Source of the DNA: Bradysia coprophila
Lineage: Eukaryota; Arthropoda; Insecta; Diptera; Sciaridae
DNA: 64,000 bases
NCBI RefSeq assembly: GCF_014529535.1
Contig: NW_023503584.1
Location: 4,448,832-4,512,831, forward strand
Reading direction: 5' to 3'
The notes under the pieces are model-generated. The model saw only the letters and a program-made list of their open reading frames with translations. It was not told the DNA's origin and searched no databases. A program made the translations under genes and the position numbers. Positions 12,832-25,690 of the stretch are shown in pieces; position 1 is the stretch's first letter; every line of letters starts with the position of its first letter.

Positions 12832-14125
12832 AATAACCTTTTTTCAGGGTTTTAGGCCTCTACGTTAAAAAAAATTCACATTTGCAGTGGTGTAAAGGAC
12901 TCTGGCTTATATTTTTAAGTCCTAGGGTTGTAAAGTAGTTATTGTTTGATAGTTTTTGTGTAAAGTGGTGTGCATAATTCGGAATTAAAATCAAAAGACA
13001 CGCTTTTTCGTATGATTTCAGATTATTGTAACTTCAGTTTCGGATCAACCAAATTTACACGTAGTCTCGAATTTTCAACTTCTTATCTCTAGACATATTC
13101 GATATATGAGGGTGGAAAGATCAGTTCATGATCACAATATCTATAAATATTTGCTTTTAAATTCAATGATTCCGGGGAAAAGCTTTTTTAGTCCAGTAAT
13201 ACAAATGAAAATAAACATATGATTACATTTTTATTATCGAATTGGCAGTCGGAAAGAGCTGTTTCTTGCCTGCTTCTAATGCTATAATACACTAAATTAT
13301 TGCACTAGTTATTTATGACATCGATTGCGAAGGGTATATTAGGGTATAGACTAATGAACTACTTTGCAACGAGATTCATACAACGTTTTATGCCACAGAG
13401 GCATCTAAATTTTGCAAATTTTGCATATTATGATGCTGAGTGGTATAAATGAGCTTTCCATCAGTAGGAAACGTGAATTTTATGTTGTTGTTTTTTCGAA
13501 TCATGTACGCAGTTTTACATGCTATAAACGTCAAAACTAATGTTTCAGCTTGAAACACGAAAAGTACGGTTTTTGTCGCATGTAGCATGTAAAATTATTG
13601 TATTATAAATTTTTATTGACTGATTTTATTCTTTGATTCTACAATCAACAACAAACAATCAACAATTTTTTTTTTGTTATTTAATGGCAAATATGGCAAA
13701 ATTTTGATTTCAGCGATAAAAAAATTACAAAAATAAGCCTAGACAATACAATATAGAGTAAACTGTATGCCTCTAGGGAAGGCACTCTAGAATTTTTTTT
13801 GTTTCGAGTTAATATTTATTCTCAGTTAAGTAAAACATATTGAAAATATGGACATGCAGTAAAAATAGGAAAATGCTTAAATTAGGTGATTGCAGGATAA
13901 AATAACGAAAACGGTGTAATTCAAATAAATAAATTTTGTATTTGATTATTATGTTGAATGCAATATGTTGTTGATGGACAAGTATATAGTTTTTATTTGT
14001 AATATTCCGTCACATCACTGTTATGCAAGCACTTGTTTTTAATGCTAAATTTTAATATTTTTTTTCAAAAGTATCAACAGTATCAGCTTTGACAGTATAC
14101 GAGTTTTCAATAGCTATTTTACTGA

Positions 14126-14221
14126 CATGTGCCTAAATGGAAATTTTGCGCAATGTATGTGAAAACCTGAAGCGAAGGTTGACAACACATCGTATGTGCT
14201 AAATTCCAGTTTAGGCACAAG
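14126..14221. repeat. Short inverted repeat
   Basis: CATGTGCCTAAATGGAAATTT pairs imperfectly with AAATTCCAGTTTAGGCACA about 95 nt downstream. It is a weak, possibly aged MITE. Confidence 0.4.
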
Positions 14222-15639
14222 TTAGCAACAATATTTTATGTACAGAGTATTAAAGCAGTATTAAAGTTTTCTTTTCAGCCTGAAATATCTTATACACCAA
14301 GTTAATTACGTTCTTTTTTTAACAAATATTTCTTGGACGTTGAATTACTTGATGTGGTAGTTACATTTAAAAAGCTCTCACATTTGGCACTTTGAGACCA
14401 ATACATTTTGTTTACGTACATTTTATCATGGATAATGTTTCTGTGTTATAAAAACAGAAATACGCAATCGTTCGGAGTCCGAACTGCGGACTTAATAAGT
14501 GCCACTAATTGTAATTTTGTGTGATTATTCTGTCAGAGAAACTTCTTTATTACGAATGGATCAAATTAACTTCGTATCTCAGCTGGTCTTCTTGGTTACT
14601 CTGATTTCTGTCATTTGCCATTAGAAGTAGCATACGAAAATAGAGAAACGGAGAGGGACATCAGTAACAACTTGCAAAAGTGGGATTTTTTATGTGGGCA
14701 AAGCAGTAACTGTAGTGTGGTTATAAAAAACACAAACTAATAAGTGGAAAATCACGTGCACTTAACAAATACATAGCACAACCGTTGACCTGATCAGCAA
14801 TCATAAAAAATAAAATAATGAACTTTTTACGTGATTTTACGTCATTTTTTACGCATTGAAAACAATTGTTTTAGTAATCAATATATGCATGAACCTGAAA
14901 TTAGTTTTGACTTCATCAAAGTTCGAGTTGTAAATTTTTAAATTGTTCATTAAGGTGTAAACGTGAAAAGCATAATTAATTTAATGAAAATGTGAAATGC
15001 AGATTGAAGAACAAAATGCGATCTGTAAACAATTTGTTTGTTTTGTTGACTGAAATTATTGTGGACCATAATTTCACGATTGGATTCCATAATTACGCGC
15101 ACATTGGAATTCATTTATTATGTATATCATCCGACCTTTGAAAAAAAAAAATTTGTGTAGCAAATTAGTAAAATAAATATACAAATATATATGAAAATTG
15201 TTAAATAGACATTAATCAATAATAAAAAAATAAATTAAATTTAATGTTAAAATAACTCATTTGCCAAGTGGAGAAAAGTTTAATATAAATTATATATAAA
15301 TATATTAAAAAAACACATATCTGTTACATACAAAACAAAATAATAATAAAAACAACTGATGATGTAATTCGATTTAAAATAATAGAGTAAATTGTAAAAA
15401 TTGAAAGAATTTAATTACACGCAATGATATTACAACAGAGTATAAGAAGAGAAATAATTTAAAATAAGGAATTGTTTTACATTAAGTGGTTTGTTGTTTT
15501 GTAATTATACTTAAGTTTTAAGTAAATGTATAAATATTTAAAAGATACGAGCGTTTGGTTTTCATTTCCATGGAGCTGTATCACTTCAGCCAGACCTTCA
15601 CTCGAATCGGCCTGTGGGGACGACACACTTTGTTGTAGT

Positions 15640-15822
15640 ACTGCATTATCGACAGCTTATTTTCATATCATGCAACTTCACTTCTGCATTTACAGAGTAA
15701 ACAGAGGGTTAATAAGTCCTAACTAGAGCCTTTTCTTCTCTATTGTGGCTCCAAGGCATCAGTAATTTTATGAAAGAAATTAACTAACAAAATATAATAT
15801 TAGGAGAAAACTCTATTACATT
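15640..15822 (+). repeat. Dispersed repeat family, copy 1
   Basis: It shares several blocks in the same order with 21908-22062: CTTATTTTCAT, CAACTTCAC, CAGTAATTTTATGA and AAAACTCTATTACATT. The colinear blocks indicate two diverged copies of one element. No coding sequence was recognised. Confidence 0.55.
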
Positions 15823-15855
15823 CTATCTGGCCAAGGCTTATTTTTAAGCATTTAA

Positions 15856-15982
15856 CTTACAAACGCTAAAACAAACTGGTGTGCATACGTTATTTTGCAC
15901 CAGCTGGTCCCATTTGTAATTGTATGTGACCAGCTGGTGCAAAATAACGTATGCACACCAGTTCGTTTTAGCGATTGTAAAC
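15856..15982. repeat. Near-perfect palindromic element, about 53-nt arms
   Basis: Arms 15856-15909 and 15928-15982 run from TACAAACGCTAAAAC inward through GGTGTGCATACG to CAGCTGGTC and back, leaving only an 18-nt loop. A few mismatches are visible. It is a MITE or large hairpin with no clear target-site duplication. Confidence 0.8.
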
Positions 15983-16048
15983 GATTTAAGTCTTTAAAAT
16001 AGGCTCTGCATTTTATACCCAATTGTCAAATACAGACGGCAAACATAT

Positions 16049-16528
16049 CATCGGCAACATGACTAAAGGGCATATCTCCGATATCTCAGGAACTACTGAA
16101 CCGATTTTGAAAAACTGTTTTTTCCCTGAAAGGTAGGACCAAGTTATGAATTTTGAGCATAAAAAAATGTCAGTGAAATCAGCATTTTTTGTTGTATTCT
16201 CTTGAGGCTTTTCGGTTTTTCCACAGTAACTTTCGAACCGTATGGCCGATTGACTTCATATCGAGCTCAAAATTCATTACTTTTACTACCTTTCAGGGAA
16301 AAATAAAATTTTATCAAAATCGTCTCAAATGTCTCACAAATTTTGTTTAAAAAAAGTTGATTTTTTCAGTTTTTCGACAATATCTTCCGAACCATATGGT
16401 CTATTGACTTTAGGTCGGGCTCAAAATTCATAACTTTTCACTGCCTTTTAAGGAAAAAAAAGTTTATCAAAATCGGTTCAGTAGTTTCTGAGAAATCGGA
16501 GATACGCCCTTTAGTTATGTTGCCGAAG
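16049..16528. mobile_element. MITE of about 480 bp with internal duplication
   Basis: Termini CGGCAACATGACTAAAGGGC and GCCCTTTAGTTATGTTGCCG are inverted repeats continuing for about 60 nt, with visible mismatches, through CTCCGAT and ACTGAACCGATTTTG. Two internal segments, near 16230 and 16390, are related in direct orientation (CGAACC-TATGG...ATTGACTT and GCTCAAAATTCAT). ATAT lies on both flanks and could be a 4-bp duplication. No coding capacity. Confidence 0.75.
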
Positions 16529-16552
16529 ATATCATCGAGTTTCTTTCTTCGT

Positions 16553-16699
16553 ACACTCGCGGAATTTTGAAAATCGACACATTTTCTGTTTCGTGTTTTA
16601 CTGGTTTTTTGTGAATTTTGCTTTTTATATGGAGAAATCATAAACTCAAGTAAAACACAGAAACAGAAAATGTGCCGGTTTTCAAATCTCCTTGTGTGT
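16553..16699. repeat. Inverted-repeat element of about 147 bp
   Basis: Left arm ACACTCGCGGAATTTTGAAA...ACATTTTCTGTTTCGTGTTTTA; right arm TAAAACACAGAAACAGAAAATGT...TTTTCAAATCTCCTTGTGTGT. It sits 24 nt downstream of the larger MITE ending at 16528. Confidence 0.7.
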
Positions 16700-19600
16700 A
16701 TCTTTAACCAATCCATACAATAGCTAATTTCGACTGAAGCGCACTTGATGTGACATTGCTAATACGAGGTAAAACAGTACTATTTCGATACATCGATCTA
16801 AATCATCGAATACAATAAAGCATTTAGCATGGTAGTAAAATAGAATAAAGTAGTACTTTTATCTAAGTATGCGAGTATTTCCATCCTTTTTTTTCTTAAT
16901 TTCATTGGGAAATTACCATTAAGGCTGCTAATGGTATTATTATTGATATCAGAATACTACTCTATTTGACATGGTAAAACCTCTATTACCGTGCTAGGTG
17001 CTTTGAATACAATAATTTTAGTATTTCGATAGAATCGCTTTATCTCACTAGTGCGAGAAAGTTTCAGATTTCGATACTAAAGTGACCCATTAAAAGTTAA
17101 CGTTTCATTAGCTGAGTAAAAGAGCTGCTCGTTCTTTACTTTCTACGTAGCTTCCGCCGTTAATAGCATGTTACAATTTCACATTTCATATTTAGTCAGC
17201 ATGTTGGGAACGTCACAATTTCATATTTAGTCAATAGTGTTAGATGATCTTTTCAGACTGAATCTACCATAAAATTTGATATTTTTTTAGTTTAGATAGA
17301 ATAGAATAAATTCTTAGAAAAATGTGAACCCATAGGTAAAATTTGAAGCATTGCTGCAGGTGCGGAGAGCTGAAACATAACATTTCCCGCTTTATGCTAT
17401 CTGCAAATAACTTTCAGCGAATTTCCTCCTACTCCTTCGAAGGGATGACAACATTAAGAATCATTGTGTTTTTCAAACATTACAACTATATCACAAAAGA
17501 GATGAATGCGGCGTTAGCTTCAACCATTTTTTTAATTTATGTCTTGCTTAAAATGCTTTTTTTTACTAAAATACATTATTCCATCTCTCTCGGGTTTAAT
17601 TCTTACAAATGTCAAAACCAAATGGAATCTTATGCGACCTCAGGGAATCTAGAAAAAGTTGTTCCACTTTCTCTGTGGTGATAATATAATGAACAACAAC
17701 GAAATAATGCATTTCACCACTCTCTCTCCAATTACGGCAGTCAACTCAAGACATTTCATTAATGTTTCCCCAAAACACACAGGATCCCGTTTAAATTAAG
17801 AAACATCTCCACGTAAACAACGAAAAAGTAATTTTAAATTAGTAATTCTTGTGAAATATTACGCTATGCACTTGAGGCAGGTATTTTTATATGCGGGACA
17901 ATGGCGTGCTTTATTAAAGGTAAGTGGTAAATGGCAAATTCAAGGATAAATAACGGCAATGTCCTGCAGGTAGGGTCGGCATTGCAGAAACGGATTCATA
18001 TAGTGGAACAAATTTTTTATCTTTTATGTACAGCAGTGCGATCAAAGTAGTGCGTAAATGGATTTTCTTATAAATTTTCTCAGATAAAATTTGCAAGACA
18101 GTTTTTTTCACATTCAAGAAAACATTTTTTCCTAAATTCAATGTCGACAAATTTACATATCGTATCTTATGTAGCGAAATTCATGAAATGAAGTAAAAGA
18201 TTTTATGCCAATCTATTCAAAACACTTAAATTAAATCACGTTCCAAACTCTTTTGCATGTACAATACAATCATTAGCTGTTTTCAAAATCGTACAGATTT
18301 AGTCATTGTGTTAATTGGATATAGTGGTTCAAGTTTGAAATATTTTTATTTATTTCCCGAGCTTTCCTATAATAAAACGAATTTGGAAGTCAGGTGCCGT
18401 TCTGCTATTTAGTGAACCGGAAGCGTTATTATTGGAACAGGAATTTACTTTCAATGTAGCAGGGTTAAGCTATTCAAAATATGTTTTCATTAGAAAGGAA
18501 CGAACGTTAATTTTTCGACCTCACAAAGTATGATAGTAAAGTCTCAGCTGAAAATTGTATATTTCCATAAATTTCTAATTTACTGAACATATTTCGACAC
18601 CAGAATACGAAATTTAGAACACCGTTGGAAATGTAACGACACGGCTATTTCAAAAGAAAGGTGAAGGTACCTTAAATCAAATGGAATGAAAATGAAATCG
18701 TTTTTCTGATGCATTCAGCAATATCGAAAACTTTGTGGGAGGATGTTATAGCGTTGTGTCTGCTATTGTCGTTACGTTTAAAGAAAGAAGTTTTCCGTTC
18801 ACGTAGCTGTTCTTACAAGAAGTATACAATGAAGTTGACAAAACAAATTAAGATTTTACAATAGTCTGAATTGGCTAAATGTAATTCACGAAACTCATTG
18901 CGAGTATAGCGTAGAGATCAATGAATCTTTGTGCAAAAGTCGAGTGTATGAGCACCACAAAAATACAACTTTTACCATTTGCGTAACAGGCTTGGTATCA
19001 GCGTTCAACTGCTTGCGAGTCACTCGTACAACACATGACCGACACGGCCATACCGACTTTCATCACATTCGATAACATCTAAACCATTCTCCGACATCAA
19101 GTGACAACTACACAAGAAAAGACCTCTTATGCATACCAATGTCTTGATAGGACTCCATCCATTTATAATGTACGCAAGACCGACGACATAGCATTTTGCT
19201 AGCAATTTAAATTGTTTTTCAATTTTCTCTATATATTTCATTGAAGATGTGGTTTCACTTTCCATACCACATTGAGATTTATGTGTCTTTGCTGAGCGCA
19301 CTCCAACGTCTATAACACTATCATTTGTTTGAACCCACCCGTTTGATGAGGGTTCCACGTACATACATTTTACGCTTCGATACATTGTGTCAAAAACAAT
19401 TTTCTGTGAAGCGCTCACTACACGTTTCAGTATCACGTCTCTCCTAAAGTAATATCACAATACGCTGAATGGGTAACACCAAAAAAAAGGTATCGTTGAG
19501 ATGCTAAATGAATTATTAAATGGAAAAGCTGTTTTCTCCCAGTATATATAGTTCGGCATGATGAGAAAATAGCAGAATAAGTATACATGCACATGAATAA

Positions 19601-19757
19601 CAACAAGTCCTCTTTACCGAACATCATATTTAATTTAATGCGATTATTTATCTATCTGTTACCATATCCTAAACTAACTGTGCATGGAATCGAGTGTATA
19701 CCCAAAGTTTACAGTGAAAACTAAACAAAACCATTTTCTTGTGTGTAATCTTTCACA

Positions 19758-21284
19758 GGGAGTTGCGGGAAATGTTAAAACTCAACTAAAAACAAGAATG
19801 ATATATTCGTGCGAGCCCGAATAGGATAAAATTTACCTGATTCTATTATGTACTTTTACAACGTCCACTTCAAATTTCGTGATATTTCGCTAATTTTAAT
19901 CAAATACTTGGAAGAATACTCTAAATTCTTTCTCCTGTTTACCATGACGATGACCCATGATCCGTAATGAGCAAACATGAATTTTGAAAAAATTCGATTT
20001 GAATCTGACTTTTAGACATTACGAGAAGTGATTCAATTAAAAAATGCATTTCGTAAATAATTTTCAAAAAGTAATCTGTTTCTTTCGAACGTTGCAAGAA
20101 TAAATTCAAAACCAATAAATAAAAATTCCATTTAGTTACTTATCTGCGCAATCATTGTTCGTTCGTCAAAAAATAATTTCAAATTCGAATAGTCTATCCT
20201 TTCAAACAAAAGTGTTGTATTTTTGTAAGATTTGTACACGAATCCTCCAAACGCTCTCACAAACACATTCACTTCACATGTGTTTCGCATGTGTTTCACA
20301 TGTATTCCGCATTTGTTTCACATTCGGCATTCAAATGTGAATTAAATGTACATCACATTTCGTTTAATCGTCACATTTGCACAATTAGCGATGAATTTCA
20401 TCAAACTTTTGTCACATCCTAATACTTTGGACCCAAATGCACCGATATGTGCAATAAAATTGAATACATTGTGTTATTATAAGGCCAAATGTGCGGATCA
20501 CATATGGGCAAATGTGTCATATCAGGCAAATTTGGCCATTTTGCATGCTCACATTCACCTAAATTAAAAATTATTTTTGTCAAAACTCAATTGCAACCTG
20601 ATTCTATGTTCCTTAAACTATTTAGATGTGGTGTAGATGTGTCAAAATATTGCGTAGATTTGCTGTACGTGCTAATCAAACATTTTTTGTCGTCACATTT
20701 GATTCACAGGAGATGTACATTTGATGTACATTTGATGTACATGTGATGTACATGTGATTTACATTGTATGCCATATTAAACGAACATGTTTTGAGTGCGT
20801 TCAAAGAGGAGAGTGTTTAGTGACAAGTCGATATGAACGTCTACACTGATGTAATTGGCACAGAATTTTTGAACACTTTTATAAAAAGCTTTCTTTCTGC
20901 ATTTTTAGTGAAATTTGAAATTTTATTGATCGTTTACCAACGGCGACTTATTCGTTCGAATAAAATGATTTTTTTAAGCAGCAATTATGAAAACTAAATT
21001 TTTATTCTTATTTTGTTTGTATGTCGAAAAACGAGATTCATTGTGACTATAGTTTATGTTCACTCATATTTTCATGGTTCCTGAGATCACATTTTTGAAG
21101 AATAAAAAATCAATCAACGAGGAATTTTTTCAATGTTCTATTGTTGTTAATGCTAGATTTGTTGAATAAATGTTCTGGGTAAAATATTAAAGTAAACAAA
21201 ATAAAAGTTAATTTGATCGAATTTGTTGCAAGCTACGAATACATTCTTGCCTTTAGATAGTAGTTAACATTTCCCGCAACTCCC
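19758..21284. mobile_element. Possible 1.5-kb element bounded by 21-nt inverted repeats
   Basis: GGGAGTTGCGGGAAATGTTA at 19758 is repeated exactly in inverted orientation ending at 21284, with one further matching base. The interior holds the CACATGTGTTT-type repeats at about 20270-20330 and the 11-nt array at 20712. No transposase fragment was seen, and no target-site duplication is evident. The call as one element rests only on the perfect terminal match. Confidence 0.5.
20712..20766 (+). repeat. 11-nt tandem repeat, five units
   Basis: Units are GATGTACATTT, GATGTACATTT, GATGTACATGT, GATGTACATGT and GATTTACATTG. Related CACATGTGTTTCG-like units occur in inverse sense near 20272-20325, so the two arrays may be the arms of one element. 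Confidence 0.75.
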
Positions 21285-21907
21285 AGAACACCATCCTTTT
21301 TTACCTACCTACATTTTAGTTTAGCCTTATAAACGGGATTACATGGTAAAAAGGTTACACAGAGAAAGATAATATGTTTGATAAATACCGCATTTTAGCT
21401 GCAGAACTTGCACTTCTTAAAATCTTATAACAATGAAAATGTAAGCTTGAAATGACAAACTTTTAGCAAAAAATCATTGGTAAACGTTTACAGTACACGG
21501 TACGAAAAGACGTAGTTTAAACGAATATAGATTGTTTGTTTAAGAAACGGGATCGGAGAGAAAAGTGACTGAAGTAAGGACTATAAAATAAATACTTAAG
21601 CAGCAAATGGCAACTTAAAGTAATTGAATTTGCTGCTCCTCTTGTTCTACGATTAGTCGTTGCTCAAACGTTTGCATAGAAAATTTGATTTTCGAAAACG
21701 TATCAAACAGAAGATAAAATCAGTTATACTAGTAATGGTTAATTCAGTTAAGATGAAGGTACATGTTTTTCTTTTCCCTAGGGTTGAAAAAAGCTCATTA
21801 TTACAATTATGAAAATTGACTAAGAGCATAAATGCATGACAAAGTTTAACGCAGCTCTATGGGATGAGTGGGTTGGCCTGTAAAGGCGCCACATTTTTTT
21901 CATAGTG

Positions 21908-22062
21908 CTTCATTCTATGCGGCTTATTTTCATGTGAACCAACTTCACATTTGTCATTACAGAACAAATGTCACCATATCAAGTTGGTTTTCATGAAAAT
22001 CAGCGCAGTGACAGCAGTAATTTTATGACAGAATATACTAAAATATGGGAAAACTCTATTAC
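21908..22062 (+). repeat. Dispersed repeat family, copy 2
   Basis: Colinear with 15640-15822 (see that entry). This copy also contains an inner hairpin, with CAACTTCACATTTGT facing ACAAATGTCAC and AAGTTGG. Confidence 0.55.
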
Positions 22063-22188
22063 ATTTCTTCTTAGTTTCCAAAACATCGTTCTCCTATTCA
22101 TACATAATTCAATTACTGATATAAACTCATACAGTACTTTCTGACGACTGTCAATACATAACTGATAATAATGTAAATAATGTAAAAT

Positions 22189-22313
22189 ACATAACTAGGG
22201 ATAAAAATATTTAAAAAGTGGTGTTTTCGTGTGAATTTGGTTGATCCGAGGCGAAGTCGAGTTCAATAAACACACGAAAGCTAGACTTCTCATTTTTATC
22301 CCGAGTTATGTAA
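22189..22313. mobile_element. MITE with TIR ACATAACTAGGGATAAAAAT
   Basis: Left end ACATAACTAGGGATAAAAAT; right end ATTTTTATCCCGAGTTATGT. A second inner hairpin TTTCGTGTG/CACACGAAA encloses GATCCGAGGCGAAGTCGAG. The same architecture recurs at 44505-44655. The end motif also occurs alone near 21778 (CCCTAGGGTTGAAAA) and 50066 (TTTTTATCCCATGTTATGTA). Confidence 0.75.
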
Positions 22314-22377
22314 TGGATTTTACGTGTTATGGCATGTTTCATTTTCATTTACATTGCCTAATCACGTAAAGCATTGT

Positions 22378-22486
22378 ACTTACGAGGTTCCAAGTTGTTA
22401 TTTGACAAGTGGGGAATACAGCCCTCCCCTTCGGGTCGGGCTGTAACACCCTACTTATCAAATACACAACTTGGAACCTCGGAAGT
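22378..22486. repeat. Hairpin element with GC-rich apex
   Basis: Arms ACTTACGAGGTTCCAAGTTG and CAACTTGGAACCTCGGAAGT continue inward through AAATACAGCCC-like sequence to a GC-rich apex, CCCTCCCCTTCGGGTCGGG. The whole folds on itself with few mismatches. Confidence 0.75.
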
Positions 22487-22606
22487 AATATACTATTATC
22501 ACCATACGTGCGGTGTTCGGATGTCAAAATTACTTAACTAGAACAATAATTCAAAAATTACACTTCAGTTCTATGTTGTTGTTTTCGCTTATGTGATAAA
22601 ATAGAG

Positions 22607-22663
22607 TACACACTTGTCACTATCAGTCTCGGCAAGCCTCGACTTCTTCGTGACAAGTGTGTA
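22607..22663. repeat. Small hairpin with CTCGGCAAGCCTCG core, copy 1
   Basis: Perfect 14-nt arms TACACACTTGTCAC and GTGACAAGTGTGTA surround a core, GTCTCGGCAAGCCTCGAC (22626-22643). The reverse complement of that core lies exactly at 23993-24010. Confidence 0.75.
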
Positions 22664-23888
22664 ATATATATTACAACTTACAACTACATAAACGGTTTTG
22701 GTTCAGGAAATATAGTAGATGATCCAGGGTTTGACTTTGACTGTTGACAAATTTTGCATTAAAAAATGGAATGTTTTCACTTTCACAACACTTTTTATAT
22801 GTCAACGCAAGGCAGCTTTCTAGCAATATCACATCGATTGTTTACAAAATTTGGAGCTGCCTTGGTCAAAGTCCCCGAAACCTCTGTTGACCACCATTTT
22901 GTTGGCACTTCATTTCTACAACAAAAACAATCTCTAAGGTTCTTTAATGCACAGACTTAGAAATTTAATGTTAAAGTTTCCACCCGTATTCGCATATTAT
23001 CCGACGGTATACCCATTATATGCACTTTAAGTCATAAATTATTCATGGTTATTATTTTCTATAAATATTAATGTAAAATTTCACATATGTAACCATGATA
23101 TCGTGTAAGTTGTTTCTGACACATATTGTGAACAACAAAAATAGCTGCGTCGTGGCGCGCATACATGAATTTTCTAGCAAATATAATAATGAAACATTAG
23201 AGAAACACATTGTTGTGTCTTAGGTGCCGCCACATCATTATATACTATTGTCTCAACATACTTTATAAAGTATATCGAGCTTAAACTATATTTTGCAGCA
23301 ACGAACGGTTAAAGTTGAGAAGCTGTAAAATAAATTTGTAATTGTGAATAGTTAAAACGTTTCTTGGTAAGTTGAAAAGAAAAACTTTCCATAAAATTCT
23401 AGTTACATGAAAACAGTACGATAGATTAAATTTTTAGTTTTATTTCGTATGGTTGGATATGATGTGATGAATTTTTCTATATGTAAAATCATCAGAAATG
23501 GTGTTTTCCCGCCCGAGTATCTAATAAAATGGCTATCTGCGAGAGGGGGAAACAACACGAGCGAATGGTGGGACAGTGTTAGGCGAATAATGAACGAATA
23601 AAGGCGAATAATAACGGTGGGACAAGATTTTACATTGTTGTTTCCCTTTCGTATCCCCAAACTTTAGAGCCTTGGGTACAATGACGTGTATTACTTCTCT
23701 ATTGTTTTTCTATTACAACGCTGTACGAAACATCCAGGCATTTATGACCTTTTTAGTGCAATTTTTAATAAAAATAACTCAGGGCGTCGATTCTCGTATT
23801 TTCGTAACTCAAAATATTCGTACCTTGACAGTTGAGTGTAAAAAATCCCATAAGAACTGAGGGCCTCGATTCTCAAGCGTTCGTATGG

Positions 23889-23972
23889 CTTCCACTCAAC
23901 ATAAAGTACTGAGTGTGAGAACCGGTAGAGAGAACTGCCAAATAAACAAAGCAAAAATTGAAAAATAAATAT
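23889..23972 (+). repeat. Half copy of the 25578 hairpin element
   Basis: It shares CCACTCAACA, AAAGTACT, GAGAACC/GAGAGCC and AAATAAACAAAG-AAAAATTG in order with the left half of 25578-25690, but lacks the right arm. Confidence 0.6.
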
Positions 23973-23973
23973 T

Positions 23974-24028
23974 ATGCACGTATGACAAAGCGGTCGAGGC
24001 TTGCCGAGACGGCTTGTCATATGTGCAT
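23974..24028. repeat. Small hairpin with CTCGGCAAGCCTCG core, copy 2
   Basis: Arms ATGCACGTATGACAA and TTGTCATATGTGCAT enclose GTCGAGGCTTGCCGAGAC, the exact reverse complement of the core at 22626-22643. It is inverted relative to copy 1, and the arms differ between the two copies. Confidence 0.7.
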
Positions 24029-25577
24029 ATTCTTTTTTATCTCATAAGCGAAAACAAGACAACAAGATATGCGAATGACACTTTGACAATTTACAGAAGT
24101 ATAATGTACTTTTTGATAAATAGAGATCAATCGAATTGCGAGTTGCGTGAATAAAATCCCATAAGAACTGATTCTCTTGAATTTAATTCTTGATTTCCTC
24201 TTACGCCTTTCATGCTCCGTTTTATTGTTTAAAGGTTTACGAATTCTTAAATTCACGAAAATCGTCGCCCAGACCTTCATTATTTTCTCAAAACATTCCA
24301 ACGTGATCAAAAACGTGTACCAACGATTATTATTTTTAAATTCCAAAACAGTCAAAAGATCGACTCGCCGACGTGGCAGTATCATTACTTCCATTACCAT
24401 TACTTCAAAAGAAGTAATAGATTCGACAATTAATCGATCACGAGTTTCATATGCTTGCCGTCTGTGTAACGAATAAAAAAATACGTCACGTCCACACTAA
24501 CTGACGTGGGACCATTTTAACGATTTTTTTTACCTACTTTACCTACCCTAATTTTAAAATTTTAAATACTCCTTTCGCTCCATTTTCTTGTCAAAGCATT
24601 ACATTGCACATTTTCCTATATTTATACAAAACTGAATTCATTCAACGTCTAACTTTAAATTGTTAATCGTTTCGCATAATTTATTCGACTACCTAATACA
24701 TTTTGATTAAGGTAGATTATCAGCGAATTTCAAAGTAAAATGCAAACAAGTTGAAGGTCTTATGTACAGATATATATATTGATTTCACTTCTGGAGAAAT
24801 TTATTGAGGGAGGTATATAATCCGGGCCGCCTGGACGGATTAAAAATTCATTGGAATTAATTACAATTTGTTTGGAGCGAAGGCATAGAATCGTAAAAAA
24901 TACGTTGCTGTGTTTTGTGTGAAATATATATTTAAATGCAGGATTCAGAATAGTATTACGTAGACACACGACATAGTAAAGACACAGGCAGTAGTGGCGG
25001 ATTTGACTTTCAATGAACCGCTCCTGCTTGTCTCCGTTGCTATATCGGGCGTTCGGTTTTGGATTTAACGTTTAGAAAATCTGACGTTCTCTATGATACT
25101 TAGCCGTTTATAATGTAATGCCATACCGAAAATTTGGCCGTTTTTAAGAAGGTTAACTTAACAAATATTTGCCCATAATCTCAGAGTATCTACTAGATTC
25201 CTCACGGAACGACACTTAACTAGTATGATTATGAAAAATAGTAGCCTCCCTACATATCGTTAAACGAATTTTAAATTTTATTTAGCCGCTATATTTATCA
25301 TAGCTCAACGCGTTAGACTGGTGCGTTGCATTCTTTCTTGATATGATATAAAGTCATGAGCATGCAAAAGAAGCAGTAAATTGATGACCATTGTTTGGAA
25401 CCTTCGTCTATTACGATTTTAAGATGAGCCAATGAACTCATACAGAGATCACATCAACATTAGTGCACAATGAGAAAAGTAAGCACAATGGGAGAAGTAA
25501 ACAAAATGAGAGAAATAAGAAATTTATAATATGACGATACTTTCTGATGTGCAAAACTGTAGTCTTAAGTGTCCATT

Positions 25578-25690
25578 CCACTCAACAAAAAGTACTCCGT
25601 GAGAGAGCCGTGAGAGAGCCAGCTGTCAAATAAACAAAGGAAAAATTGACAAAATTCAATTTTGTGTCTCACACGGAGTACTTTTTTGAT
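25578..25690. mobile_element. Hairpin MITE with AAAAAGTACTCCGTGAGA arms
   Basis: AACAAAAAGTACTCCGTGAGA pairs with TCTCACACGGAGTACTTTTTT about 85 nt downstream. The middle contains GACAAAATTC/GAATTTTGTC, so the whole unit folds back. A half copy is at 23889. Confidence 0.7.

Noticed and set aside
17343..17681. 112-codon plus-strand frame with a CxxC start and a hydrophobic segment
   Set aside because: The CRCGE start is too little to call a zinc motif, and nothing else supports a gene.
24017..24476. Overlapping frames on both strands (127 and 99 codons)
   Set aside because: Mutually overlapping, with no recognisable domain, next to repeat fragments; treated as noise.
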